Source: an uncultured Muribaculaceae bacterium (GTDB lineage: Bacteria > Bacteroidota > Bacteroidia > Bacteroidales > Muribaculaceae). From it: DNA of 54,853 nt. Within the stretch, counting starts at the first letter, position 1. Each line of letters begins with the position of its first letter. Where the stretch lies: contig CALUMZ010000009.1 of the NCBI GenBank assembly GCA_944321865.1, forward strand, positions 1-54,853, given 5' to 3'. The translations under genes were made by a program, and so were the position numbers. Below the pieces are notes generated by a model. The model was not told the DNA's origin. It saw nothing but the letters and a program-made list of their open reading frames with translations, and did no database searches. This document shows, one piece after another, positions 43,969-53,593 of this stretch.

Positions 43969-44589
43969 TTATCTCAAATCCACAACCTGAGTGCCGGCGG
44001 GAACAAGTCCGGGGTCGAACTTGAATGTGTTGCCCGGGAATTTCTTGCCGGTTGTGTAATTTTTCACTGTCACGGTGTATTGTGAATTGTCGGTCATGAC
44101 AAACACCGCTTTCTCGATTTGCAGGCTTTTGATGTCGACAAACAATTGAATGAGTTTTACGTCATTGCCGTCAGATTGCGGAATGAGCGACAGCATGTAG
44201 GTCCCGTGCGGTGTTTTCACCATCGACACGTTGGAACTCTTCTTGAATGCCACAAGTGCAGCATACGGGTTTGACAGTTGCAATTCTTCTTGTGACGGTT
44301 GTGTGATGTTCACCTCGTCGGTCATGGATGAATAAGCCCACTGGGTTTTCCCATCGTACCAACAGCGCAGGTCGTCCGATAGAATGCGGAACCGGTCGCC
44401 CTCCATTACGATTGTACCTTGGTCGGATGAGTTGTCGTAGGCCACGGTGTAGTCGGCCGAGATGCCCTTGCTGCGATTGTACGTGTCGATTACCGTTTGC
44501 AGCACATCGCCCGCACTTTGTGCCATGGCCGGTGCCACAAAAGCGAATATGGCAATAATAACGATAGTAGAGTGCGTGATGATTTTCAT
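43969..44589 (-). CDS. LolA-like outer-membrane lipoprotein carrier
   Basis: A 206-residue periplasmic protein with a signal peptide ending 'APAMAQSAG' (about residue 23). The mature part fits the LolA fold: 'VLQTVIDTYNRSKGISADYTVAY', 'IVMEGDRFRILSDDLRCWYDGKTQWAYS' and a C-terminal beta half ending 'NTFKFDPGLVPAGTQVVDLR'. LolA shuttles lipoproteins from the inner membrane to the outer membrane. It lies 23 bases after ftsK and before trxB on the same strand. Confidence 0.83.
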   Translation of the reverse strand: MKIITHSTIVIIAIFAFVAPAMAQSAGDVLQTVIDTYNRSKGISADYTVAYDNSSDQGTIVMEGDRFRILSDDLRCWYDGKTQWAYSSMTDEVNITQPSQEELQLSNPYAALVAFKKSSNVSMVKTPHGTYMLSLIPQSDGNDVKLIQLFVDIKSLQIEKAVFVMTDNSQYTVTVKNYTTGKKFPGNTFKFDPGLVPAGTQVVDLR

Positions 44590-44612
44590 TTTGATAGTTG
44601 TCGGAGTGTGAA

Positions 44613-47240
44613 TTATTGAGCCAGCAGGCTTTGCAACTGGGTGGAGTCGATTAAAACTTTCCTTGGCTTGCCACCCTGCGACGGGCCAACGATGCCGGCG
44701 GCTTCCATCTGGTCCATGATGCGCCCGGCGCGGTTGTAGCCTATGCCGTAGTGGCGTTGCAGCGACGAGGTGGATGCCGTGTCGCTCGACACGATGTATT
44801 GCGCTATCTCGTCGAAGAGCGGGTCACGGTCGTTGAGGTTCATCGAGCCCCCCGAGTCATTGCTTTGCTGTTCGTCGGGTTCGGGTATGTATTCGGGCAA
44901 CTCATAGGCTTCTTCGTAGCCCACTTGGTTGCTTATGTAATCGCAAATGCTTTCCACCTCGGGAGTGTCGATGAATGCGCATTGAATGCGCTCGACCACG
45001 CTGCCGGCGGCCGAGAAGAGCATGTCGCCGCGGCCGACGAGCTGTTCGGCTCCCGGACAGTCGAGAATGGTGCGGCTGTCGACCATCTGCACCACCTTGA
45101 ATGCGATGCGGCCCGGGAAGTTGGCCTTAATCATACCGGTAATTACGTCGGTCGACGGGCGTTGCGTGGCGATAATCATGTGTATGCCCACGGCGCGGGC
45201 CTTTTGGGCAATGCGGGCAATGGGGCGTTCCACATCCTTGCCGCCGGTCATTACAAGGTCGGCATATTCATCGACCACGAGCACGATATAGGGCATGTAG
45301 CGGTGCCCCTTTTCGGGATTCAACTTGCGAGCCACAAACTTGGCATTGTAGTCCTTGATGTTGCGTTCGCCGGCGTCGCGCAGCAGGTGGTTGCGGTTTT
45401 CCATCTCCTGAACGAGCGAGTTGAGCGTGGCAATGGCTTTCTTGGGATCGATGACGATGCACTCGTCTTCGCCCGTGAGCTTGGCAAGGTAGTGATATTC
45501 GAGCTTTGAGTAGAGGCTGAATTCTACCATCTTGGGGTCGATAAGCACCAATTTAAGCTCCGACGGGTGCTTCTTGTAGAGCAACGACGCGATGATTGCG
45601 TTCAGTCCCACCGATTTACCCTGTCCGGTGGCACCGGCTACGAGCAGGTGCGGCATTTTTGCAAGGTCGGCCACAGCCACGTCGTTGGTGATTGTGCAGC
45701 CAAGCGCCATTGGCAATTCCATCTTGCAGTTCTGGAATTTGGCCGAACCCAGAATCGACCGCATGTATACCGTCTGCGGGTCTTTGTTTGGTACTTCTAT
45801 ACCGACGGTGCACTTGCCGGGAATCGGGGCAATAATACGTATGCCCAATGCGGCAAGGCTCATCTGGATGTCGTTGCCGAGGCCTTTTATCTTGGATATG
45901 CGCACTCCCTCGCACGGCTGTATTTCAAAAAGCGAGATGGTAGGCCCCACGCACACGTCGATTTTCTTGATTTGAATGTCGTAGTGTGCAAGTGTTTCGG
46001 TGATGCGCTTTTTGTTGGCTTCCTGTTCCTCAAAGTCGGTGGTGTTGTGTTGGCGTGTCCCTTCCCGCAACAAGTCGAGTGGCGGCATTTTATATTTCGA
46101 CAACTCTTTGGTGGGGTCGTAAGCCTCAAAGCGTTTCTCGCTCCCTTGCTCTATTGGTGCCGACACGGTGATTGTGCCTTCTATGCCGCTCTCGTCAGTC
46201 CGGCGGCTTTTGTCGGTGAGGTTGACGGGTGAGTCTGCTCCGGCATCGGACGTGTCGTTTTCGAGTACCTTGTGTTCGTATTTCTCTGTCGGAATTTCCA
46301 AAGGCACATCTTCATCATACGGCGTGTCGGTTTCCTGTTCTTCAACAGTTGGCGTAATGTCGATTTCTTCGGGTTGGAACGGGTCGTTTTGTTGTGTGCC
46401 GGTGGCGGCAGAGTTGTCACTGCCGTTTATGTCGCTCATTTCCCGGCTTTCATTGTTTTCGCCGTCATTATCATCATCATCTTCTTCTTCTTCTTCTTCT
46501 TCAGCTTCTTCAAGCTTGGTGCGTCGCGGTATGTACTTGTTGACGGTGGAATAAATGAGCCTTAGCGTCTTGTAACATACCATAGCCCATAGCACTACGA
46601 TAAGAATGTTTGTTAGAATCATGCCCGGCACGCCGGTAAAATCTTGCAGCAGCAGGTTGCAATAATGCCCGAGGTTACCCCCCATGGGAAAGAAGAACGG
46701 GTTGACATACAGGGCAATGGCGCCCAGTACCATGACGCACGCAATAATATTGACGAGCGACATCAGTGTGAAATGGAAGAAATGAACCTTGGTGGCCGGT
46801 TTTATCATGCGTATGCCAATGACGATGCACCACACCGCAATGATGAATGCAGCCAGTCCCACACCGCGGTAAATGAAGGCATCGGCCATGCTTGCACCTA
46901 CCGATGCTCCGGCATTGCCCACTTTCTCTTCGCCGGAGGCGAGTTGCGACACCGAGTGAGACATTATGAGGCTTTGGTCGGCAGCACCATTTTGCAGGTA
47001 TGAGATGAATATTATAAGCAGATACACGCCAAACAATCCTAACAAAGCACCTGTGAATATCTGTGTGCGGCGGCTTCGGCAGAATGCAACCACCCTGCTT
47101 GCCAATCCCGGTGTGGTATCGGCGGTGGCAGAGTTTTCTTTTCTGTCGTGGCGTGAGGGTTCTTCCTTTTGTGTGTTGCTGTTTTCGCCCACCGTCGATG
47201 GGCGGTCGATTATGTCGGGGTCGTAAATTTTCTTAGCCAC
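44613..47240 (-). CDS. ftsK: DNA translocase FtsK/SpoIIIE
   Basis: An 875-residue septal DNA pump that moves chromosome ends during division. Four to five membrane helices occupy the first 230 residues; a long acidic linker follows with an unbroken Glu/Asp run ('EEEEEEEDDDDNDGENN', near 245-260); then the motor with Walker A 'VAGATGQGKSVGLNAI' (about 530) and Walker B 'IVLVVDEYADLVM'; and the C-terminal gamma winged helix ('LQRHYGIGYNRAGRIMDQMEAAGIVG') that reads KOPS sites. All parts are intact. It heads a minus-strand series with lolA, trxB and murI. Confidence 0.95.
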   Translation of the reverse strand: MAKKIYDPDIIDRPSTVGENSNTQKEEPSRHDRKENSATADTTPGLASRVVAFCRSRRTQIFTGALLGLFGVYLLIIFISYLQNGAADQSLIMSHSVSQLASGEEKVGNAGASVGASMADAFIYRGVGLAAFIIAVWCIVIGIRMIKPATKVHFFHFTLMSLVNIIACVMVLGAIALYVNPFFFPMGGNLGHYCNLLLQDFTGVPGMILTNILIVVLWAMVCYKTLRLIYSTVNKYIPRRTKLEEAEEEEEEEDDDDNDGENNESREMSDINGSDNSAATGTQQNDPFQPEEIDITPTVEEQETDTPYDEDVPLEIPTEKYEHKVLENDTSDAGADSPVNLTDKSRRTDESGIEGTITVSAPIEQGSEKRFEAYDPTKELSKYKMPPLDLLREGTRQHNTTDFEEQEANKKRITETLAHYDIQIKKIDVCVGPTISLFEIQPCEGVRISKIKGLGNDIQMSLAALGIRIIAPIPGKCTVGIEVPNKDPQTVYMRSILGSAKFQNCKMELPMALGCTITNDVAVADLAKMPHLLVAGATGQGKSVGLNAIIASLLYKKHPSELKLVLIDPKMVEFSLYSKLEYHYLAKLTGEDECIVIDPKKAIATLNSLVQEMENRNHLLRDAGERNIKDYNAKFVARKLNPEKGHRYMPYIVLVVDEYADLVMTGGKDVERPIARIAQKARAVGIHMIIATQRPSTDVITGMIKANFPGRIAFKVVQMVDSRTILDCPGAEQLVGRGDMLFSAAGSVVERIQCAFIDTPEVESICDYISNQVGYEEAYELPEYIPEPDEQQSNDSGGSMNLNDRDPLFDEIAQYIVSSDTASTSSLQRHYGIGYNRAGRIMDQMEAAGIVGPSQGGKPRKVLIDSTQLQSLLAQ

Positions 47241-47313
47241 AATTGTCTATATTTACCTTATAGTTACGAAAAAAGGTGTGCCTCGGCCTGTGTCGCCCGG
47301 CACATTTCATTCG

Positions 47314-47345
47314 CAAAAATACTATTTTTAACTGCATGTTGCAAA
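47314..47345 (-). promoter_or_regulatory. Promoter of ftsK
   Basis: On the minus strand, TTTG (47345-47342), 20 bases, then TATTTTTG (47321-47314): a full-match Bacteroidota promoter about 75 bases before the ftsK ATG. The leader contains a GTGCC/GGCAC hairpin. The rest of 47241-47503 shows no gene. Confidence 0.7.
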
Positions 47346-47503
47346 TTATTATTGATTGTGGCGGTAATGCGACGGCGACCGTTGCCGCGCGCAATCGGGG
47401 GAAAGTCGGAAAGGGGGTATAATGCAAGCACGCGCGAGAGCAGCACATGTGTAATTTCGCTGCATTCGCGCGTGCGTTTGTGTATGTCCCCGTTGCAGGG
47501 GGC

Positions 47504-48775
47504 TTATCCGCCGAAGTTGTCGAAGTGGATGCTTTCCATGTCTACACCGAGATTGTAGAGCATCTCTTCCACAGCCTTGCTCATGGGGCCGGGACCGCAC
47601 ATGTAGTATTCTATGTCTTCGGGTGCATCATGATCTTTCAAGTAGGTGTCATACATCACTTTGTGCACGAATCCCGCAGTGTACTTCACGCCTGCTGCAT
47701 CGGCGGCCGGGTCGGGACGGTCGAGTGCAAGGTGGAACGAGAAGTTGGGGAACTCTTTTTCAAGCTGCAAGAAGTCTTGCAGGTAGAACACCTCGTTGAG
47801 CGCGCGTGCGCCGTAGAAGTACGACATCTTGCGGTCGCGGGTGTTGAGTGTCTTTGTCATGTGCATGATTTGAGCACGCAACGGAGCCATTCCGGCACCG
47901 CCACCCACCCAAATCATCTCTTTCTTCGAGTCGAAGATGGGGTGGAAGTCGCCGTAAGGACCGCTCATTTTCACCTTGTCGCCCGGTTTGAGCGTGAAGA
48001 TGTAAGACGAGGCTATACCCGGCATCACGTCTTGGAAGCCCACTTGCGGCTTCGGCTTGAATGGCGGGGTGGCAATGCGCACGGTGAGCATTATGCGGTC
48101 GCCCTCGGCCGGATAGTTGGCCATTGAATATGCACGGATTGTGGGTTCGGTGTTCTTGCACTTAAGTGTAAACAGGCCGAATTTTTCCCATGCCGGGAGG
48201 TATTCTTTGCCAATCGAGTCCTTGTCGATGTCCTTGTCATAGTCCATTTCATAGGGCGGTATGCTAATTTGCGCATACGAGCCGGGGACGAAGTTCATGT
48301 GTTCGCCCGGCGGCAGAGCCACGATAAACTCCTTGATGAACGAAGCCACGTTTTTGTTGGAAATAACCGTGCATTCCCATTCCTTGATTTCGAGCACCGA
48401 GTCGGGGACTTGAATCTTCAGGTTATCCTTCACCTTCACTTGGCAACCGAGCCGCCAGTGAGCCTGCTGCTCCTTGCGCGAGAAGTGTACGGTTTCGGTG
48501 GGCAGTATGTTGCCGCCCCCTTCGAGCACCTGCACTTTGCACTGCCCGCAGCTGCCTTTTCCGCCGCAGGCCGAGGCAAGGTGAATCTGTTGGGTGGCAA
48601 GTGTCGACAGCAGCGAGCTGCCTTGCGGCACTTCAAGGGACTTTTTGCCGTTATTAATGTCGATGGTGACATTGCCCGACGGCACAAGATACTTCTTTGC
48701 CACGAGCAGCACTATCACCAACACAAGTGTCACGATAAGGAAAAGTATCGCGCTTGAAAAAATCGTTAATTCCAT
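47504..48775 (-). CDS. nqrF: Na+-translocating NADH:quinone reductase subunit F
   Basis: A 423-residue subunit that oxidises NADH. One N-terminal helix (about 7-27) is followed by a 2Fe-2S ferredoxin domain with ligands C70, C76, C79 and C111, then an FAD domain ('RAYSMANYP') and an NAD domain ('MIWVGGGAGMAPLRAQIMHM', C-terminal 'YYMCGPGPMSKAV'). It is the last gene of the nqrA-F operon, seven bases after nqrE. Confidence 0.96.
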   Translation of the reverse strand: MELTIFSSAILFLIVTLVLVIVLLVAKKYLVPSGNVTIDINNGKKSLEVPQGSSLLSTLATQQIHLASACGGKGSCGQCKVQVLEGGGNILPTETVHFSRKEQQAHWRLGCQVKVKDNLKIQVPDSVLEIKEWECTVISNKNVASFIKEFIVALPPGEHMNFVPGSYAQISIPPYEMDYDKDIDKDSIGKEYLPAWEKFGLFTLKCKNTEPTIRAYSMANYPAEGDRIMLTVRIATPPFKPKPQVGFQDVMPGIASSYIFTLKPGDKVKMSGPYGDFHPIFDSKKEMIWVGGGAGMAPLRAQIMHMTKTLNTRDRKMSYFYGARALNEVFYLQDFLQLEKEFPNFSFHLALDRPDPAADAAGVKYTAGFVHKVMYDTYLKDHDAPEDIEYYMCGPGPMSKAVEEMLYNLGVDMESIHFDNFGG

Positions 48776-48782
48776 AGTGCCG

Positions 48783-49397
48783 TCATAGTTTTATGCCGAG
48801 GAAGCTCATGAAAGCTATACCCATCAAGCCGGTTAATATAAAAGTGATGCCGATGCCGCGCAAGGGCTTGGGAATGTTGCTGTATGCAAGTTTTTCGCGT
48901 ATGGCGGCAAGGCCGACGATTGCAAGCGTCCAGCCGATACCCGACCCTGCGCCATAGACCGTGGCCGTCCATGCCGAGCCGAAGTCGCGTTGCTGCATGA
49001 ACAGGGCGCAACCGAGGATTGCACAGTTGACGGCGATAAGCGGCAGGAAAATTCCGAGCGAGGCATATAGCGACGGAGAGAATTTCTCGACGGCCATTTC
49101 CACCAATTGTGTCATCGACGCAATGACGGCGATGAACATTATCAAGGCGAGGAAACTGAGGTCGACCGAGGCAAATTCTTCGCCCAACCAGCGCATTGCC
49201 CCGGGTTGTAGCAAGTATTTGTCGAGTACATAGTTGAGCGGCAGTGTCACCACAAGCATGAACGTGACTGCGATGCCAAGGCCGAACGATGTCTTGACGT
49301 TCTTGGATACGGCAAGGAACGAACACATACCCAAGAAGTAGGCAAATATCATGTTGTCGATGAAAATCGACTTTATAAATAGGTTAAGATCTTCCAT
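48783..49397 (-). CDS. nqrE: Na+-translocating NADH:quinone reductase subunit E
   Basis: A 204-residue integral membrane subunit with six predicted helices. It is homologous to NqrD and RnfA; signatures include 'GMCSFLAVSKNV' near the start and 'LPLIAVNCAILGCALFMQQRDF', whose cysteines help hold the intramembrane iron centre shared with NqrD. It is encoded between nqrD and nqrF in the standard order. Confidence 0.95.
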   Translation of the reverse strand: MEDLNLFIKSIFIDNMIFAYFLGMCSFLAVSKNVKTSFGLGIAVTFMLVVTLPLNYVLDKYLLQPGAMRWLGEEFASVDLSFLALIMFIAVIASMTQLVEMAVEKFSPSLYASLGIFLPLIAVNCAILGCALFMQQRDFGSAWTATVYGAGSGIGWTLAIVGLAAIREKLAYSNIPKPLRGIGITFILTGLMGIAFMSFLGIKL

Positions 49398-49423
49398 ACT
49401 TTATTGAATTACAGGCGTGTGTG

Positions 49424-50047
49424 TTATTGTTCTTGCAAATCTTTGTTTTTCGAGCGGTGCCACCAGATTATGCATCCCACTGTAATGAGTGCCATCGGCG
49501 GGAGTATCATCAAGCCGTTGTTGGCATAGCCCATGTCGTAGAAGGCTTGCGGTATCACTTGCAATCCGAACAAGGTGCCCGAGCCAAGCAGTTCACGGAA
49601 GAATGCCACAACGATGAGGATTATTGCGTAACCAATACCGTTGCCGATTCCGTCGAGGAACGACGGCCACGGCTTGTTGGCAAGTGCGAATGCTTCGAGG
49701 CGCCCCATAAGTATGCAGTTGGTAATGATAAGTCCGATGAACACCGACAGGGCCTTGCTCATTTCATAGTTGTAGGCTTTCAGTATCTGGTCGACTATGA
49801 TTACGAGCGCGGCAACCACTACCAACTGCACGATGATGCGTATGTTGTTGGGAATGGTGTTGCGGATAAGGGAAATTATTAAGTTGGAAAACGCCGTGAT
49901 GGCAGTTACCGAGACACCCATCACGATTGCCGGCTCTAACTTGGCTGTTACTGCAAGGCAGGAACAGATGCCCAATATCTGCACCAACACAGGATTGTTG
50001 CGTGACAGGGGGCCGAGTAATGCTTCTTTTGATATTTTCGACAACAT
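49424..50047 (-). CDS. nqrD: Na+-translocating NADH:quinone reductase subunit D
   Basis: A 207-residue membrane subunit with about six helices. 'PVLVQILGICSCLAVTAKLEPAIVMG' and 'VFIGLIITNCILMGRLEAFAL' are the paired half-helix motifs carrying conserved cysteines of the NqrD/RnfE family. With NqrE it forms the inverted-topology membrane pair of the pump. Position four in the operon, 26 bases before nqrE. Confidence 0.95.
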   Translation of the reverse strand: MLSKISKEALLGPLSRNNPVLVQILGICSCLAVTAKLEPAIVMGVSVTAITAFSNLIISLIRNTIPNNIRIIVQLVVVAALVIIVDQILKAYNYEMSKALSVFIGLIITNCILMGRLEAFALANKPWPSFLDGIGNGIGYAIILIVVAFFRELLGSGTLFGLQVIPQAFYDMGYANNGLMILPPMALITVGCIIWWHRSKNKDLQEQ

Positions 50048-50054
50048 AATGCTT

Positions 50055-50765
50055 TTAGTTTTTTTCGGTTTGCAAATTGTTCAAGAATGCGTCATACAAT
50101 CTGAGGCAATCAGAAAGCATCGATTGAACGCCCTTGCTGGTGATGGTGCCACCCGAAATTGCGTCTACGTAATCGGCATCGTCAGTCGGTTTTTGCCCGG
50201 CTTTCATCACGTCGATCGAGCGGAATTTGCCATCTTTGTAGAGTTCTTTCCCGGCAAATTGCTGCTGGAAGTGTTCGGTGGAGATTTCGGCACCGAGTCC
50301 CGGGGTTTCGCCCGAGTGGGAGAAATATGCGCCGTATACCGTGTCGCCATCGTCTTCCACAGCCACGTAGCCCCAAATCGGGCCCCACAGCCCGGCTCCG
50401 TAGACCGGCAGCACGTAAACCGTCTTGCCGTCGTCGGTGGTTGCCACGAATACCGGTAACATGCGTTCGCCATCGGCTTTTTTCACTTCGGCGGCCATGT
50501 TCACCCCGAAGGCATCGCCTTCGGTGCGGCCTCCGTCGGTGTCGGTGAGGAATTCTCCGGTAATGTATTTCTCGTAGGTTTCACCCACCCGGCCTTCGGG
50601 TGCGACCACGTGTATCGCACTCAATATCTGTTGCCGCTTGTCGTTGGCCACGTTTTCGTCTTGCATGGGCTTTAAGGCCTGATACACGAATGCGAGCGCG
50701 GCACCCACCACAAGCACCATTATCGAAGAGTATATTATGGTATATGTATTGCTTTGTGTATTCAT
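50055..50765 (-). CDS. nqrC: Na+-translocating NADH:quinone reductase subunit C
   Basis: A 236-residue subunit with one N-terminal helix (9-30) and a periplasmic FMN-binding domain. The flavinylation site is 'DAISGGT' (201-207); T207 would carry covalent FMN attached by ApbE, which is not encoded here. The motif has Gly where SGAT is more usual. The start at 50765 is fixed by an AGGAGG Shine-Dalgarno (minus strand, 50779-50774) eight bases upstream; the ATG at 50786 lies ahead of it. Confidence 0.94.
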   Translation of the reverse strand: MNTQSNTYTIIYSSIMVLVVGAALAFVYQALKPMQDENVANDKRQQILSAIHVVAPEGRVGETYEKYITGEFLTDTDGGRTEGDAFGVNMAAEVKKADGERMLPVFVATTDDGKTVYVLPVYGAGLWGPIWGYVAVEDDGDTVYGAYFSHSGETPGLGAEISTEHFQQQFAGKELYKDGKFRSIDVMKAGQKPTDDADYVDAISGGTITSKGVQSMLSDCLRLYDAFLNNLQTEKN

Positions 50766-50773
50766 CTTTGTTT

Positions 50774-50779
50774 CCTCCT
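50774..50779 (-). promoter_or_regulatory. Consensus Shine-Dalgarno of nqrC
   Basis: Minus-strand AGGAGG, eight bases before the ATG at 50765. Strong Shine-Dalgarno sites are uncommon in Bacteroidota, so this decides the nqrC start and may raise its translation relative to its operon mates. Confidence 0.7.
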
Positions 50780-50788
50780 GTCTCAAAG

Positions 50789-51997
50789 TTAATTGTTTGT
50801 TTTGGCTCGTTTCAAGCGACGCTTAATGTTGGACTGAACCACAAAATAGTCGATAAGAGGAGCAAATGCGTTCATCAGCAGCACGGCAAGCATTGCGCCT
50901 TCGGGGTAACCGCTGTTGTAGACGCGGATGAGTATCGCCAGCACGCCGATGAGGAAACCATAGATGTATTTGCCGGTTTCGGTGCGTGCGCCGGTCACAG
51001 GGTCGGTGGCCATGAATACTGCGGCAAATGCGAAACCGCCGAGGCATATCTGGTCGATGGGCGACAGCGACGATGCCGGATAGGTGGCCGAGGGGAATGT
51101 GTGGGCAATGAATCCCATGAACAGTCCGCCTGCAAATACCGACAGCATTATTTTCCACGAGGCAGTGCCGGTGAAGAGCAGCACAAGCGCGCCTATCAAG
51201 ATGCACAGAGTGGATGTTTCGCCCACCGAGCCGGGTATGAGGCCGATGAATGCGTCGAGCGTGCTGACGGGATCGCCCACGATGTTGGTGATTTGCGGGT
51301 CGGCAGTGGTAGCTGTGGCAATCTGTCCGAGGGGAGTTGCGCCCGAGAATGCGTCAACCACCTTTCCTTGTCCGAGCCCCAATATCGGTTCGGTGGCCAC
51401 GAATGCGGCATCGCCCGACATCTTTGCCGGATAGGCAAAGAAGAGGAATGCACGTGTTATCAGGGCCACGTTGAATATGTTCATGCCCGTGCCTCCGAAT
51501 ATCTCCTTGGCAAATATCACAGCAAATGCGGTGGCCACTGCAATCATCCACAGCGGCGTGTTGATGGGGCAGATGAGCGGAATGAGCAGCCCGGTTACAA
51601 GGAAGCCCTCCTGTATCTCATGGTGGCGTATTTGTGCGCCGATGAACTCGATGCCGAGTCCCACGGCATACGAAACCACTATCGTCGGCAGCAGCGCAAC
51701 GAAGCCATACAGGAACATTTCCCAGAAGCCTGCACTTGCATTGCCTATGGCGAGGTAGTGTTGGTAGCCTATGTTGTAGATTCCGAACAGCAGGCAGGGG
51801 ATAAGCGAGACAATCACCACGGTCATCGTGCGCTTGGTGTCGTTGCTGTCGTGAATGCTCACGCCCGAGGCCGATGTGGTGTTGGGCGTAAACAGGAATG
51901 ATTCAAACCCCTCAAACACCGATTGCAGCTTGCTGTATTTGCCGCCCGGCATGAAATTGGGTTTAATCCTGTTCAGATAATTTCTTAAACCTTTCAC
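50789..51997 (-). CDS. nqrB: Na+-translocating NADH:quinone reductase subunit B
   Basis: A 402-residue integral membrane subunit with about ten helices. It carries the covalent FMN attachment motif 'DAFSGAT' (215-221, T221) and forms part of the Na+ and quinone pathway. Other family stretches are 'HEIQEGFLVTGLLIPLICPINTPLW' and 'DQICLGGFAFAAVFMATDPVTGA'. Second gene of the operon, 23 bases after nqrA. Confidence 0.96.
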   Translation of the reverse strand: MKGLRNYLNRIKPNFMPGGKYSKLQSVFEGFESFLFTPNTTSASGVSIHDSNDTKRTMTVVIVSLIPCLLFGIYNIGYQHYLAIGNASAGFWEMFLYGFVALLPTIVVSYAVGLGIEFIGAQIRHHEIQEGFLVTGLLIPLICPINTPLWMIAVATAFAVIFAKEIFGGTGMNIFNVALITRAFLFFAYPAKMSGDAAFVATEPILGLGQGKVVDAFSGATPLGQIATATTADPQITNIVGDPVSTLDAFIGLIPGSVGETSTLCILIGALVLLFTGTASWKIMLSVFAGGLFMGFIAHTFPSATYPASSLSPIDQICLGGFAFAAVFMATDPVTGARTETGKYIYGFLIGVLAILIRVYNSGYPEGAMLAVLLMNAFAPLIDYFVVQSNIKRRLKRAKTNN

Positions 51998-52020
51998 GTT
52001 CTTATCTTGTCTTTAAGGGG

Positions 52021-53343
52021 TTAATTCATTTCTTTATATAGCTTGTCAAGGCCTTCGCGTATGATTTTTTGCAAAGGCAGTTTGGATGTGTCGGCAAATT
52101 CGCACAAGGCGAAGTCTTCGGGGGCTATCTCGTAGATTCCCAATTGCTCCATCTTGTCGATGTCGAATGCTATGATTGCCTTGATGAGGTATTCGCCGAG
52201 AATGTCCATTGGCAACATTCGGTCATATTCTCCCGACATGATGATTGCCCGCTCGCCGCCATTGATTTTGGCGTCGGGTGTTGCCGGTTTCCCGCGCCCG
52301 AGCAGCCAGCGTGTGAATGAATGGTAGATGCTGAATCGCTTGGGGCTTAGTGATGCCCAACCAAGGAAGTCGGCCGGGTTGCGCACTTCGGTGATTGCCG
52401 ACAGTTGCCGGTAGGGGAAGCGCAAATATCCGTCGGCCGCCACGTGGCTGCCTGTGAGGAGGTTGCCCGACACGATGCGGCAATTGTCGGGATTGCCGAT
52501 TTCGTTGCCTGTCAGGGAGGCTATGGAGCAACCCATCGTGCATCGTGTGTAGTGCGGGTTTCTGACCGATTCGCCTGTTATTGCCACGATGGTGTCGAAC
52601 GGTACTTTCCCCGTCGAGAACAGCTCGCCGATGCGGGCTGCCGTTACGGCATCGAGCGTCCACACGGTTTCGCCCTTGTTGACGGGTTTTGCGTTGGCAA
52701 TTTGCACGCCTGCGTTTCCTGCAGGGTGTGGCCCTGCAAAGGTGTTGACGATGCAACCTTTAACTTCGGGAATCCATTCGGGCCGGCAGCCGAGGTACAC
52801 ATCGCCGTCGGTGAGTGTTGCCAGCACTTCTATACCCTTTTGCAGGTATTTCTCTTTGTCTTTGAGCAGCAGTGCAAAGTCGGGGGCAAGCGGGGCCGAG
52901 TCGAAGGCGGTGATGAAGATGTCGCGCGGCTTTACATTGGGGTCAGGCACGATGTCGTAGGGGCGTTGGCGCATTGCACACCACAATCCCGATTCGAGCA
53001 GTGTGTCGCGTGCGGCGCTTTTCACGTCGAACGTCCTTGCTCGGTCCGAGCCGTCGGCCTCGATTATGATTGCCTCGATTTTGCGGCGTTCGCCTCTGAC
53101 GATTGCTTTCACGTTGCCGGCTATCGGGCTCGTCACTTTCACCTCGGGGTGGCTTTTGTCGTGGTAGATTGTGCTGCCTGCATCCACCTTGTCGCCTTCC
53201 TTTACGTCAAGCCTTGGCACCACGCCGGTGAAGTCGTCGGGCGTGATTGCAAAGTTTTTGCAAGAAGTATTGGTAATGGCGGTATCGGTAATGGCACCCT
53301 TCAGGTTCAAGTTTATACCTTTTTTAATTTTGATTTCAGCCAT
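52021..53343 (-). CDS. nqrA: Na+-translocating NADH:quinone reductase subunit A
   Basis: A 440-residue soluble subunit, first gene of nqrABCDEF. The N-terminus 'IKIKKGINLNLKG' and 'DVKEGDKVDAGSTIYHDKSHPEVKVTSPIAGNVKAI' (biotinyl-lipoyl-like barrel) are family marks. The start at 53343 (MAEIKIKKG) is preferred to the ATG at 53355. The complex couples NADH oxidation and quinone reduction to Na+ export and powers the envelope transport of this organism. A minus-strand TACCTTTG box (53379-53372) is a likely -7 element with no clear -33 partner. Confidence 0.95.
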   Translation of the reverse strand: MAEIKIKKGINLNLKGAITDTAITNTSCKNFAITPDDFTGVVPRLDVKEGDKVDAGSTIYHDKSHPEVKVTSPIAGNVKAIVRGERRKIEAIIIEADGSDRARTFDVKSAARDTLLESGLWCAMRQRPYDIVPDPNVKPRDIFITAFDSAPLAPDFALLLKDKEKYLQKGIEVLATLTDGDVYLGCRPEWIPEVKGCIVNTFAGPHPAGNAGVQIANAKPVNKGETVWTLDAVTAARIGELFSTGKVPFDTIVAITGESVRNPHYTRCTMGCSIASLTGNEIGNPDNCRIVSGNLLTGSHVAADGYLRFPYRQLSAITEVRNPADFLGWASLSPKRFSIYHSFTRWLLGRGKPATPDAKINGGERAIIMSGEYDRMLPMDILGEYLIKAIIAFDIDKMEQLGIYEIAPEDFALCEFADTSKLPLQKIIREGLDKLYKEMN

Positions 53344-53471
53344 TTTACATTTCATGTTATTAATAATGGTGCAAAGGTATTAAAAAAATTTATTGAACGT
53401 CATGGATTTTTGTGAAAATCACTGATGTATCTTTTTATGCCACCCAAACGCCCGAGTCGGACGTACCGGCA

Positions 53472-53485
53472 ATGTTTTAAAACAT
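53472..53485. promoter_or_regulatory. Perfect 14-bp palindrome between nqrA and exbB
   Basis: ATGTTTTAAAACAT lies about 93 bases upstream of the nqrA -7 box and 71 bases upstream of the exbB -33 box. It has the form of a dimeric repressor site. AT-rich palindromes of this length do occur by chance. Confidence 0.35.
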
Positions 53486-53555
53486 AGTTGTTCGGCATTT
53501 GTGTAAGGTGAAAGCCATATTTTGTGAAAAAGCGGGAAAAAAAGAGTTTTCGGCG

Positions 53556-53586
53556 TTGCCTAATTGAAATATTTATAATACATTTG
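53556..53586 (+). promoter_or_regulatory. Promoter of the exbB/tolQ leader transcript
   Basis: TTG at 53556-53558, 20 bases, TACATTTG at 53579-53586. Transcription would start near 53593, about 250 bases before the exbB ATG. Confidence 0.65.
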
Positions 53587-53593
53587 CCTTATC

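Noticed and set aside
50600..51901. 433-codon plus-strand open frame opposite nqrB and nqrC
   Set aside because: Antisense to two subunits with intact flavinylation motifs; no recognisable domain.
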